DNA of 64,000 bases from Cantharellus purpuraceus (lineage: Eukaryota > Basidiomycota > Agaricomycetes > Cantharellales > Hydnaceae): the NCBI GenBank assembly GCA_025174535.1, contig JALBUN010000023.1:3596001-3660000 (forward strand), read 5' to 3'. Shown here in pieces: positions 32,743 through 42,377 of the stretch. Position 1 is the stretch's first letter, and each line of letters opens with the position of its first letter. The translations under genes and the position numbers were made by a program. The notes beneath the pieces were generated by a model, which did no database searches, was not told where the DNA came from, and saw nothing but the letters and a program-made list of their open reading frames with translations.

Positions 32743-34359
32743 ATGTCAAACCCTTTGGCAAGCATGAGCGTGGCCAAGCTTGAGCAGTTGCTCTTGGCCC
32801 GACAGAAGGAAGAGGAAGAGGCACGGAAACGGAAAGAGGAGGAGGAAGCAGAACAGAGACGGAAGGAGGAGGAGGAGGCAGAACAGAGACACAAGGAGGA
32901 GGAGGAGCAGAGGCAGAAAGAGGTGGTGGAGATGGAACAGAGACGGAAGGAGGAGGAGGCAAAGGCCGAGAGAGCCCGCAGGGTCAAGGAACTTGCGGCC
33001 ACGATGGAGGCCACGAGACTGAAGGAAGTGGAGGAGCAGGCGCATGAGCTAGAAGCTGCCATGGAGGTAGAGGAGGAGGTGACTGGGGCAGGGGGAACCA
33101 GCCACCCAGGAAGTCCGAGTGTGCCAATATGGACAGGGACCCCCGAGGTCGCCATCATCTCCGTTACGCGGACGGAGACAACTTGCCTGACAACTGTCAC
33201 TGCAGTTGACTCAGCATTATGTCCGCGGGTACGGCCATTATTTGGGTTGGGTGTGGCTGAGGAAGATGAAGTGGCGGAGGTGGAGAGAGCAGAGGTGGAG
33301 GTGGATCCAGATGCCAATATGGAGCTTGATGCAAATGCGGAGCCCGAGGCAGGTGTAGACATCGGGACGGATGTGGAGCCGGATCCAACTTCAAATCGTT
33401 ATGAGGAGATGGCTTGGGTAGCTGCGGTCGAGGCTCGCAAAAGAGTGGAGCTCTATGCTGCTACCACCAAGAAGAATCTTGATGTTGTGGTCTTTTCATT
33501 GAAGGTGTACCTGAGTGCTGATACGGAGAAGTGGGAGGCGGATCGGAGGGTCATATGGTGCAAGGCAGAGAGTTGCGTTTTGGTGACCCATAAGAAGGAG
33601 CTGCGTGTCGCTAGGTTGGTAATCCAGCTTCGCAAGCGTGAGATGGAGAAGGCGGCAGCAGAACAGCAGGACAAGGAGGAGGAGAGGGAACATTTGGAGG
33701 CCGCAGCGAGAAGGGGCGGACCACCCAAGGCTCTGGCTCCAACGGAGCCATTTGGCAGGCCCGGCGTAACATGCAACTTGTGTCGTGATGCAGGCATGGA
33801 GTGTGTGTGGCCTACTGGCCCAACTCGCCGCCTTTGGTCCTGTGATCGTTGTTGGGGTTGGAAAGGAGGGTGTAGGATCAAAGGAAAGTTCAATCCCTGG
33901 AGTCGGAGCGTCAAGCCCCGACTAGTGGTACAAGGAGGAGCAGAGAAGGAATTGGAAGGTCATCTGACCAAAAAGCGGTGGATGGAGACGGGTGCTGTGG
34001 CAGCCGGGGGTAGCGGTGTTGGATTGGAAGGGGCAACAACCGGTGCAGGTACGGGGCGCGTCTCTGCGCCCAATAGTACCATGGGCCAGCTTAGCCGGCT
34101 GGTTAACCTGCAGTCGGAGCACCTTCCACGGACGGAGGGGTTGCTAGTGGACTTGGTGAGGACGATGAAATGGAAGGAGGTTCTGGAGGGTCGGCGGACG
34201 GCTGAGTTACGTCGGTTGCGGAAGTTCATGGCCCCTTTGGATGAGGATTTGGACATAAGGGATGAGAAAGATTGGGTGTCGGATGTAGAGAGTGATGATG
34301 AGTCGGAGATGGAGCCTGAGGTAGATAAGGGGAAGGGAAAAAGGAAACGCGATGTATAA
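32743..34359 (+). CDS. Antisense accessory protein of Gyp2
   Basis: 538 codons from the ATG at 32743 (MSNPLASMSVAKLEQLL), about 35 bp after an ACATATAAAAGG box. The architecture matches the Gyp1 protein: Glu/Arg coiled coil, a variable acidic region (longer here, with DANMELDANAEPE repeats that Gyp1 lacks), a Cys cluster (CNLCRDAGMEC, SCDRCWGWKGGC), a basic patch and an acidic tail (DWVSDVESDDESEME). The frame stays open over more than 1.6 kb although gag-pol of the same element is deleted and mutated. Function unknown. Confidence 0.7.
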   Translation: MSNPLASMSVAKLEQLLLARQKEEEEARKRKEEEEAEQRRKEEEEAEQRHKEEEEQRQKEVVEMEQRRKEEEAKAERARRVKELAATMEATRLKEVEEQAHELEAAMEVEEEVTGAGGTSHPGSPSVPIWTGTPEVAIISVTRTETTCLTTVTAVDSALCPRVRPLFGLGVAEEDEVAEVERAEVEVDPDANMELDANAEPEAGVDIGTDVEPDPTSNRYEEMAWVAAVEARKRVELYAATTKKNLDVVVFSLKVYLSADTEKWEADRRVIWCKAESCVLVTHKKELRVARLVIQLRKREMEKAAAEQQDKEEEREHLEAAARRGGPPKALAPTEPFGRPGVTCNLCRDAGMECVWPTGPTRRLWSCDRCWGWKGGCRIKGKFNPWSRSVKPRLVVQGGAEKELEGHLTKKRWMETGAVAAGGSGVGLEGATTGAGTGRVSAPNSTMGQLSRLVNLQSEHLPRTEGLLVDLVRTMKWKEVLEGRRTAELRRLRKFMAPLDEDLDIRDEKDWVSDVESDDESEMEPEVDKGKGKRKRDV

Positions 34360-34517
34360 AATAAAAAATGAAAATGATTATAAATTTCGGAGCAGAGAAA
34401 AAATGAGTTGGAGTGATATTCCTTTGGAGTTTTTTTTTTGGGCAGGCTGGTAAATTCCCTTGTGACTTGTAATAAAATGATGATGCGAAATAATAGAATT
34501 AGCATTAGTAATCGAAC

Positions 34518-34843
34518 TTAAAGGTTCATAAGAGGGCCAGGTTTGTCTGGATAAGTGGAGTGAAAGTCGGAGATGGATTCGGATGCATGATCGAGTTCGG
34601 ATGCGGAGATCCATGAAGACTCTTCATTGGTGCCTTCATATCCAGTCCATTTGACTAAGTACTGGAGCTTGCACTTGTATCGACGGTCGATCTTTGAGTC
34701 CAGAATCTCAGATATCTCATATTCATTGTCTCCTTCAATGATGATCGGGGGAGGTGGGGGTTGTGTGTGACCGGAGATCTCGTTCGTAGTAGCAGGTTCG
34801 AGCATTGATATATGGAAAACCGGATGAACTGCTTGGAAGTGGT
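34518..34843 (-). pseudogene. Gyp2 pol C-terminus with chromodomain
   Basis: Continues the integrase tail (FHISMLEPATTNEISG) into a chromodomain (YKCKLQYLVKWTGYE) and ends at PGPLMNL, as in Gyp1. It is cut off from the rest of pol by the insertion at 34848-36263. Confidence 0.85.
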
Positions 34844-34847
34844 CCGG

Positions 34848-36263
34848 TGTCGGTTCGCTTAAGGAATAGATCCTATAAGCCTGCACGCAACGGTCCTAGC
34901 AAACAGATGGTGTGTAACGCAGTTGTTCAGCACTCCAAAGATCAATCAGGGCGAGGGGTAAGTAACAGGGAAGTGGGATAGTGCTCTGTGGTTGGATGGG
35001 GATGGGAGCTAAAGGTCGGTCCCAATGGCTGATCGTGCTCTGTGACTGGATGACAATGCGGAGCCCGGTTGGGAGGTACGCGAAAGCTGGTTTCAGGAGA
35101 AGCAACCTCTCGGTGGTGGAGGGAAATCTGATCGTTGAACCAAGGTGTTTTACCTCAGTGTAGAGATGATGGATTGTGATGTAGAGTGTAGAGCATAGAC
35201 TTAGAGCTTGGACTTTGACTTTAGAGCGTTGGCTGAAAACTTGTTGATTGATTCCAAAGGCGAAAACTAGCGCCCTTTTATATACAAATCCCCAGGGCAC
35301 AACAACACAATATGAGGAGCAAATGATGCGATATGATGCAAGAAATGCTGATCAAGCTAGCTGACGAAGCATGTGAAGTTGAACTACTAAAGGGGGAAAT
35401 CATGGAGAAATGAAACGACAGATAGGGGTAATCTTTGTAAGAATAGGGGGTGATGAGTAATAAAAGAACCAAAAATAGAACAAGGATGAGTAAGTCCTGT
35501 ATGAATGAATTAAAAGATGAAACAGGGGTGAGTCATATAAAAGAACAATAGAAATGTCCACCAATACCATCTTCCCTACGGCTCCGAAGGTTAATTGACC
35601 CTGAGTCACATGAGGACTTCAGTCAGCATCCACAACAAATACTCCTTATTGTCTTAGTGATCCATCTCCATATGGTATCCCGTTCCAAGAGTATTTGGTC
35701 CCTTTGCCTGACACGATGTAACCTGAGTCGGATTGAAGTGGGAGGATAGGTCAGCGATGGCAACTGAAATTCTACCTCACGTTTGACTCTTCTATCCGTG
35801 TTACGATATAGAGGTGAAATGTCGAGGAATGTATATGGTTCAATGGAATTGTGAAAGAATATGGGATCGCCAATGGCATAAGAGAGACATGGTGGGGATC
35901 TTGGACATTGAAAGAGTTTTGGAAGTATTTTGACATGTGGAGGTGGCTTAACATGCCCGTGGAGCTCGGCGTATTTTTGATAGTCCTCTGTGTCCAGAGA
36001 CCAGTGTGACGTATTATTAGAAGTGATGTTGGAGAGGGGAATAGAATGGGAAGCCATGTGAATGATGATGAAAGGATCGGTGTGAATAGAAGGCTGATAA
36101 TGATTGATGGCGATGAAACACGAGTGACGATTGATGGCTAGAATTAGAGACTGAGGTGGATAGGGAGTTGCGGCACTATTTAAAAGTTGATACGAAAAGA
36201 CGCTGGCGGAGTTGGACTGTCAGAGTGGTTCGATATGCGTCCCCGATGCGTCCTGGCTCGTCA
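34848..36263 (-). mobile_element. 1.4 kb TG...CA element, copy 2, inserted in Gyp2 pol
   Basis: A 1416 bp insertion flanked by CCGG on both sides (34844-34847 and 36264-36267); removing it restores a LPDHF reading as in Gyp1. Ends read TGACGAGCC...CCGACA on the minus strand. It has two promoter-like boxes and the 144-residue frame. No internal direct repeats are evident, so it is best read as a large solo LTR or an unclassified non-autonomous element. The 4 bp target duplication differs from the 5 bp of the other insertions here. Confidence 0.75.
35623..36057 (-). CDS. Unrecognised 144-residue frame of the 1.4 kb element, copy 2
   Basis: Starts MASHSIPLSN and ends RSICCGC, collinear with the frame at 31140-31613. 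The leader TATTTAAA lies upstream and a short untranslated stretch separates it from the ATG. No known domain. Confidence 0.35.
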   Translation of the reverse strand: MASHSIPLSNITSNNTSHWSLDTEDYQKYAELHGHVKPPPHVKILPKLFQCPRSPPCLSYAIGDPIFFHNSIEPYTFLDISPLYRNTDRRVKREVEFQLPSLTYPPTSIRLRLHRVRQRDQILLERDTIWRWITKTIRSICCGC

Positions 36264-36267
36264 CCGG

Positions 36268-38513
36268 GAGGCAGAGGGTGAAGGACCTGCTGCCCGTGCG
36301 AGCAATGACCTCATAAGGACCTAAGTATTTCTCGGAGAGTTTCTTTGATGGGCAGGTGGTCTGGAAGTGTTTGGCCTTAACGAATACTTTGTCTCTGATT
36401 TGCAGGTCCGGAGCCAGAATGCGGCATTGGTCTGCGGAGACTTGATATTGTTTCTGGGCATTGGAGATGGTTTCTTGGAGATGTTGGTGTAATTGATCAA
36501 GGTCGGTTACAAATTGGCGGGCTTTGGTGGAGGCAAGTTCTTTCTCAGGGTGGACGGAGATGTTCAGATGATAGCCTTTATTAGCAAAGAACGGAGAGAT
36601 GCCAGTAGTCGTGTTCGGAGCATTGTTGTAGGCAAACTCTGCTATCGGAAGTAGATCAGCCCAGTTGTCTTGTTGATAGTTACAATAGATTTGGAGATAT
36701 TGTTCCAGGGACTGATTCATTCGTTCCGTTTGTCCGTCTCCTTCAGGATGGTATCCGGAGGTGAAGTGAAGTTTCATGTCAAGAGCCTTTCCTAATGTGC
36801 AGAAGAAGGAGGACGTGAACTCCAAGCCCCAATCGGACATGACATGCGATGGGACTCCATGTTTAGAGAATACGTGGAGAATGAACAATTTAGCTAGTGA
36901 GGCAGAGGTGATGGTGTCATGCATCGGAATGAATAGTGACTGTTTGGTGAACCTGTCGACAATCATGAGTATGGTGTCATATCCGAGTGATGGGGGGAGC
37001 TTCTCTATGAAATCCATGGAGATGGAGTTCCATGGTTGCTCTGGGACTGGAAGTTGCTTAAGCGTTCCGTAGGGTTTGTGCCTTTGCGATTTTGAGCGCA
37101 TACACGTGGTGCAGGAGTTACAGTAGTGTTGAATGTATTCTTGCATTTTTGGCCATATGTAGTCTCGTCGGATTAATCCTTGTGTGCAATTTTGCCCAAA
37201 ATGGCCAGAGATTGGGCGACCATGATAATACAGCAATACTTGGAGTCAGAGACCGTTGGCGTTGGGGACGTATATCTGGTTGTTGTGTCGGAGGTGTCCT
37301 TTGGGGTCAAGTGACCATTTCGGATCGGAAGGGTTGTCCAAGTGTTTAACTACAACTGGATTGGATTGGAGTGATGAGTGGATGTCAGAGCGGAGTTGGT
37401 CGATGTCCATAATGGTGACAGCTCAGAGAGTGGGAGTCATGAGGGTGGATGCTTGTAGGGACGATGCCAGCTGCTTGTTAGTAAATACAGGACAAAAGTT
37501 GTGTGGGTTTACAGTGGCATAGTCGCTATTCCCCTCTTTAGGGTAGACGTCCCATTGTCTAGTTAAAGCGTCAGGCTTTGCTCCGAGTTGACCTGGGTGG
37601 AAATGGATAACAAGATTGAACTGAGATAGGTATTCAGACCATCGGACTTGTCTCCAGGTGAGCAGTTTCATTGTGGAGAAGTATTCCAAGTTCTTGTGGT
37701 CAGTTATGACATCCACCGGATCGGAGGGGCCTTCAAGGTAGTGTCTCCATATCCGGAAGGCTTCATATATGGCAAGGAGCTCTTTGTCATGGATGTCATA
37801 GTTCAGTTCGGGGGGCGTAAATGTATGTGAGTGAAAAGCAATCGCATGGACTTGTCCGTTGTCTGGAGAGATGATGGACAGGATCATGGCAAGTGCATAG
37901 TCAGAGGCATCGGTCTCTAATAGGATAGGAACGTCTGGAACCCAATGAGTCAGTATCGGAGCGGAAGTAAAGGCCTTTTTCAAGGTCTGAAAGCTCTGTC
38001 TACATTCATCAGTGAAATTCCATTGGATACCCTTCCTAGTGAGTCAGGTGAGTGGAATGGTGATATCGGAGTAGCCATGAATGAAGTGGCGGTAGAAGTT
38101 GGTGAACCCTAGGAAGGACTGTATGTCCTTGACTTTCCACGGTTCCGGCCATTCCTGTATGGCTTTGATTTTGTCATCAGACATTGTCAATCCTGCTGGG
38201 GAGAGGATATAGCCTAGGTATTCAACCGAGTTGGAGTGGAATTCACATTTGTTAGCGTGGGCGAAGAGGCCATGTTTTCAGAGATGTCAGAGTACATCTC
38301 GGACATGTGTCTGATGTTCTTCTTCATTGTCCGAATATACCAAAATGTTGTCTAAGTAAATGAGGACGGTCACATCGAGGAGGTTGGTGAAGGTATCATT
38401 CATGAACCTCTGGAAGGCGGCTGGAGCATTGGTTAGTCTGAAGGGCATGATGCACCATTCAAAAGATCCATATCGTGTGCGGAAGGTTGTTTTCCATTCA
38501 TCACCTTCTCGGT
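36268..38513 (-). pseudogene. Gyp2 RT, RNase H and integrase, degraded
   Basis: Reads from [14 protein letters not shown] (RT), through YLDNILVYS, RNase H (LLETDASDYALA) and integrase (CNSCTTCMRSK, MDFIEKLP, GQTERMNQS) to the insertion point. Relative to Gyp1 many differences are Arg to His or Gln (for example RTF to HTF, RRWD to RQWD), the G-to-A form of CpG decay. At 25018 Gyp1 has TGA where this copy has CAA (Gln), as expected if both came from CGA. A frame break near 38040 (TGA in LT-LTRK) matches the one in Gyp1. Confidence 0.85.
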
Positions 38514-38703
38514 GGGGTACAGATGCTGCTGGTGAGCAGGGAGATGGCTTGTGCCAGATTTGGGGAGGGTGGAGTATCATCCTCTTCATTGACAGCCTCT
38601 AAGTGGTCGTTGGTTCTTCGACAACCTCGGGGATGGTGTCAATGCTGGGAGCAGGCACCTCGATGGTTCATGTGCATTCAGAATTGGTGGTGGATTGTGG
38701 CAT
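38514..38703 (-). pseudogene. Gyp2 gag N-terminal stub
   Basis: About 60 codons matching the start of Gyp1 gag from the ATG (38701-38703) up to the ISLLxSSIC region, then joined directly to RT sequence. Roughly 2 kb present in Gyp1 is missing. Confidence 0.75.
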
Positions 38704-38735
38704 TGGTAGGAGTGAGTATGGCAGTTCAAATATAC

Positions 38736-39263
38736 TGTTACGCACTAGGTCCGATTGGGGGTTGGAGATTGGGTTGGAGATTGGGTCAGAGTTGGAGCGG
38801 GAGTCAGGGTGCATTGTGGGGGTCAGAACAGACTTGGCTTCAGCTTATGTGCTGCACCCTCACTAATACTGGTGTCCAAGATTTCAGAGACAGAGTATGA
38901 CTTAGATAGTTAGGATCGGACTTAGGAGCTAGGCGTGATTCGATATTCAAACTGGGGAATGAAGTCCCCAGTCAGGCAACTTAAATACATATTTGAAATC
39001 TAATAATAATTACTCCAGGGATGGGTCTCCAAGGCTGACGGCCTTACATGAGTATGTCTGAGTCCGACAGTGACAGATGTCTGGGTTCCTATGGTGATGC
39101 TGATGCATCAATCGGAACCGGAGACAGATGGGCAAGACTTGGCGGTGACAATCAGACAGATAATTGGAGACATGATGGTTTCCAAATGGAGTATAGATTT
39201 CATGTGCGTGGGGATCTGAGTGGATCAGACAGGGATCTGGGCATTATGAATATAGTCATAACA
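38736..39263 (-). repeat. 5' LTR of Gyp2
   Basis: 528 bp, TG...CA, followed inward by the same primer-binding region (TATTTGAACTGCCATA) as Gyp1. Confidence 0.88.
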
Positions 39264-39466
39264 GTGTGCCCATAATTCATAAGTGTCTTCTGTTAAAGCT
39301 GCAAACTTTTCTAGTTTGAAAGATGTCAGTAGGGGCACTGGTGCATCTGTGGATGTGTCTGGGTTTTGTCCTGTAGTTTCAACACCTATGTGAGCCATGT
39401 TGTTGACCCTGTATTCTCAGTATCTGCCTAGTTAGTTACAGGTGGGGCCCATAACCTATTGAGATC
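39264..39466 (-). pseudogene. Copia gag start, relic of the split element
   Basis: On the minus strand an ATG opens a frame containing SFKLEKFAALTEDTYELW, like the start of copia gag (xxKLxGxNYxxW). It is cut by the Gyp2 LTR after about 45 codons. Between LTR and ATG lies AGGTTATGGGCCC, the likely primer-binding region. Confidence 0.65.
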
Positions 39467-39699
39467 TGTACTACATCAGGCTCAGTTGTTTGATAGACAA
39501 CTGTGTGTATTACCTGTACTATGTCAGGCTACACATTTGAGTAAGTAATGATAAAATATAATTATAAGTGAATGGTTCTCACCTCAGTTGTTTGATAGAC
39601 AACTGAGGGAAAATAAAAAATCCACTGAAACAATTACTATCCCTCATACTCACATGACTGTATGCACATGAGAAACACTCACTATGATTGATTCCAACA
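39467..39699 (-). repeat. 5' LTR of the split copia element
   Basis: 233 bp, plus-strand ends TGTACTAC...TCCAACA, with the same doubled CTCAGTTGTTTGATAGACAA motif and hairpin as the left LTR. Confidence 0.78.
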
Positions 39700-39717
39700 G
39701 AACTCAGCCCCAGAGAC

Positions 39718-41032
39718 TGTCAAGAATTTACTTAAATAAAACTAAAGGAGCTACTGAAGTAAAAGATGGGGAGATATGATAAGAAAAAAGTGTAAAAGAC
39801 TCGATGGGGATAGGATCATTTTTGATCTTGTGAGCCCTCTCTTCATTCATGACTGAGCACGATTAGCGTCCGACAAAGCGGTGACTGCTCAATCACAACC
39901 TTTGTGCTCTGGGCGCCAAACACTAAAATCAAAAATTGCACTCTATCTACGCCGCGGTGATGCTTCTTTCACGTGTAGTCAGCTGGACGCGCGTCCCCAT
40001 GAGTGGCTCCCTACTGTCTCCAGAGCATAAATTTGGCCTGATCGTGGGGTGCTGTTCAACAATATCATCCACTACAACTCACCCCACATTACCATTTCAC
40101 CACCGAACCTCATAGACCTCAGGTCTAACCTCGATATACTATCCGCGCTTCCGCCTCAGCCATCTACAAGAGCGCAAACTAAACAGTTGTCAGGCCCGCT
40201 TGTTTTCGAGGCACCGTCGTTATCAAGAGCATCTTCCTGCGGTTTGGGATACGCTTTTGAAACTCTGGACTCGGAAGTTAAGGCGAGTCACGGGGAGAAA
40301 CAAGGAACCTGGGCATCGGAGGTACGCCGAAGTGTCCCTGTTGAGATGTTGCATTGTTAAGAGGCGGTTTCTATTCAAAATGGGAGATATTATGATGATT
40401 AATACTCGTCATAAATCCCAAGTCAAATGGATAAAATCTCCTTCCTCTGTAAAATGTTTTTTTTCCTTGTAACATCATATATTACAATTTACTGCATCAT
40501 TTGTTTTCTCATATGTTTCATCCTTACTAACAAACAGTCTTTCATGTGATTATCAAATTGTATATTATGGCTGTAGCTACGTATCAAAATGAGATTGGAT
40601 TGATCATATTCATCCCTCCCAAGTTGAAAAATAAACAACTTGTATTGTCTTCTATCGTTCCTGGAATAACTCCTAAACAACCCAATCAATTTTCAATCTT
40701 TTGTATATCCTATTATGATATTGCAACATCTATTTCTATCCCAAATTATGAAGGATTTGGACCATAAGGTCCATTTCTATTGTGCATACACTTGCATAAA
40801 GTGTCTTTGTTCTCCATCACCACTCAAAATCTCTCATAGCAGCTGCAATTCTTGGTCGATCTCCTCAATATTTGATCACTGTGTTCCAGTCAAATACATC
40901 TACAAATTGACTATACAATCATCCCCCTCCACAACCTAGCCCCATCTATATTCAATATCTACTTCGCCACACATACTTCCTATACACACACATACTCAAT
41001 CTTCTCACTGTTGCCTACCTCCCTTCCTTACA
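39718..41032 (-). mobile_element. Second copy of the 823 bp solo LTR, itself interrupted
   Basis: Mirrored match to 25399-26221, flanked by GAGAC on both sides (39713-39717 and 41033-41037). It starts TGTCAAGAATTTA and ends CTTCCTTACA. Diverged from the first copy by many substitutions. About 500 bp of unrelated, more GC-rich sequence is inserted at roughly 39860-40365. Confidence 0.8.
39860..40365 (+). other. Foreign ~500 bp block inside the solo LTR
   Basis: It has no counterpart in the other LTR copy. Overlapping plus-strand frames (40049-40360 and 40200-40472) span its right half, but no domain is recognised. It could be a captured host gene piece or a small transposon; I see no clear target duplication. 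Confidence 0.5.
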
Positions 41033-41037
41033 GAGAC

Positions 41038-41321
41038 CATGGAATCCCTCAGAAATCATTCTTTTAAAGCAGGTGCCATTCCCCATGGGAATACTCCACT
41101 CTTGCACAGGTTCAAGAAGGCTCTACTGCTACCGCCTTGTTGAGTTGATGGATGGTGATGACATAATGTGTTTCAGCGCAGCAAAGTACTAGTAATGGCT
41201 TCTCCAAGGCTTCTCTGAAGTGATGGAGAAAAATTCACACAGCCAAAAGGAACAATGGCAGAGATTTGAACATTGAGACTTGGATAGGACACGCACACGA
41301 GAAGTTCATCATTGTAATATG
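41038..41321. other. Short stretch without a gene
   Basis: No recognisable frame or repeat between the solo LTR and the membrane-protein relic. Confidence 0.5.
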
Positions 41322-42377
41322 TCACCACATATGGCACCTTATCACTGATGAGTTGGGTTGAAGACGAACTTGTGAGGCTGATGCCAGAGTAGATTCACCC
41401 TCAGTTTCTGAGCCATTGTGTTTTTTGATTTCCCATGTTTGAAGACTTCCATCAGTATTACTCTCAGAGTCTTGGCCACTTCTCCATTTCAGGTAGGAAA
41501 TGGGTCTGTCATGTGCAGAGGATATCAGAGTATTCTTGGACCATGCGCGACCCTGTGCAACCCTCATTATGATGAGCAGGGGAGCGATGCACTGCGTGAT
41601 ACCATCAGTCAGCACGATTAAAGAGTGTAGAGCGCAAATCACACCACCCACCTCAACCTGCCCGGGCATGGGAAGAAAAAGATTCTGAACATTGCTATTC
41701 CAAGCATAGCTGATGATAAAAATAAGGCCAACAATTGAGTCAAGGGCGGTGGACTCGATCAGCATGGCTACGACGGAAGTATACGGTTGTGCATACTTCT
41801 CTCCCAGCACTGAGCGGACTCGGCGACGAATAAGGAGTAGCCGACCAACAATAAGCCAAGTAGCTATAATGTTCAAGGAGATAGAGAGCGACCAGTAGGG
41901 AAGCACGAAGCTGAACGTTGTCCACAATTTTTTTCCAGGTTGCGTGAGTTGAAACAAAAGAAAGCATGACATGACTAGAGCGTGATGATGAGTTCTCTTG
42001 AGATAGCTCAAACCCAGAATCCTTGCCTATTGATCCCAAGTGATCCCAAGAATATCATGGCTGGAAACATGATAATGAGATAATTGGATTCCCAGATGAT
42101 GCACAAGCGACACAGCTATCAAAAGTCGATTCGTTTAGCGGTGTTTGAGTAGTGACAGGAAAGACATGAGATACTGGATACCAAAGCAGATAGATTGTTT
42201 GGATGAAAATGGCCACAAGAATGCCTATTCAACATGTTCTAAGCGATATAAACATCACATCGTGTTGACCCGCTCACCGTAAGCCATCGCCCCAAGCTGA
42301 GCTCCATCCAGGTTTGATCGCTCAAGCCAAAGATCTGAGGCCGATTCGTTTGCTGGAGCAAATTGAGAGAGTGGCAT
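41322..42377 (-). pseudogene. Multi-TM receptor-like membrane protein, exon-deleted pseudogene
   Basis: Exon 1 (42278-42377) encodes MPLSQF...LDGAQLGAMAYG, the typical start of a large Agaricomycete seven-TM family. Next come an ILVAIFIQTIYLLW helix, a CIIWESNYLIIMFPAMIFLGSL helix block, and a C-terminal part with PYWSLSISLNII, GEKYAQPYTSVVAML and APLLIIMRVAQGRAW. An intron of about 60 nt (GTGGGT donor) lies before APLL. The exons that should encode the second and third helices, between YLLW and CIIW, are missing, and the frame before PYWSL contains stops. Function of the family is unknown. Confidence 0.65.

Larger units (their letters stand above)
32101..39263 (-). mobile_element. Gyp2: deleted chromodomain Ty3/gypsy element
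   Basis: LTRs at 32101-32601 (3') and 38736-39263 (5') start TGTTACGCAC and end GTCATAACA on the plus strand. Between them, read right to left, are a gag stub, RT-RNase H-integrase, a 1.4 kb insertion, a chromodomain and the antisense accessory frame. Protease and most of gag are deleted. The flanks GAAAC and GTGTG do not match, so the ends may come from different insertions joined by recombination. Confidence 0.85.
19771..39699 (-). mobile_element. Ty1/copia element, split by a nest of later insertions
   Basis: Two related LTRs lie at 19771-20006 and 39467-39699 in the same orientation. Inside the left LTR comes a mirrored polypurine tract (CTCCCCCTCAAT) and the mirrored 3' end of a copia pol; inside the right LTR comes the mirrored start of a gag. 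The element therefore reads right to left. Almost all of its interior has been lost or displaced by gypsy elements and other repeats. No clear target duplication is visible at the outer ends. Confidence 0.75.

Noticed and set aside
34896..35300. Minus frame starting MPWGFVYKR in the 1.4 kb element (also at 30362-30817)
   Set aside because: The first codons are the TATATAAAAGGG box itself, so a transcript from that box would start downstream of the ATG. Similarity between copies reflects shared repeat DNA.
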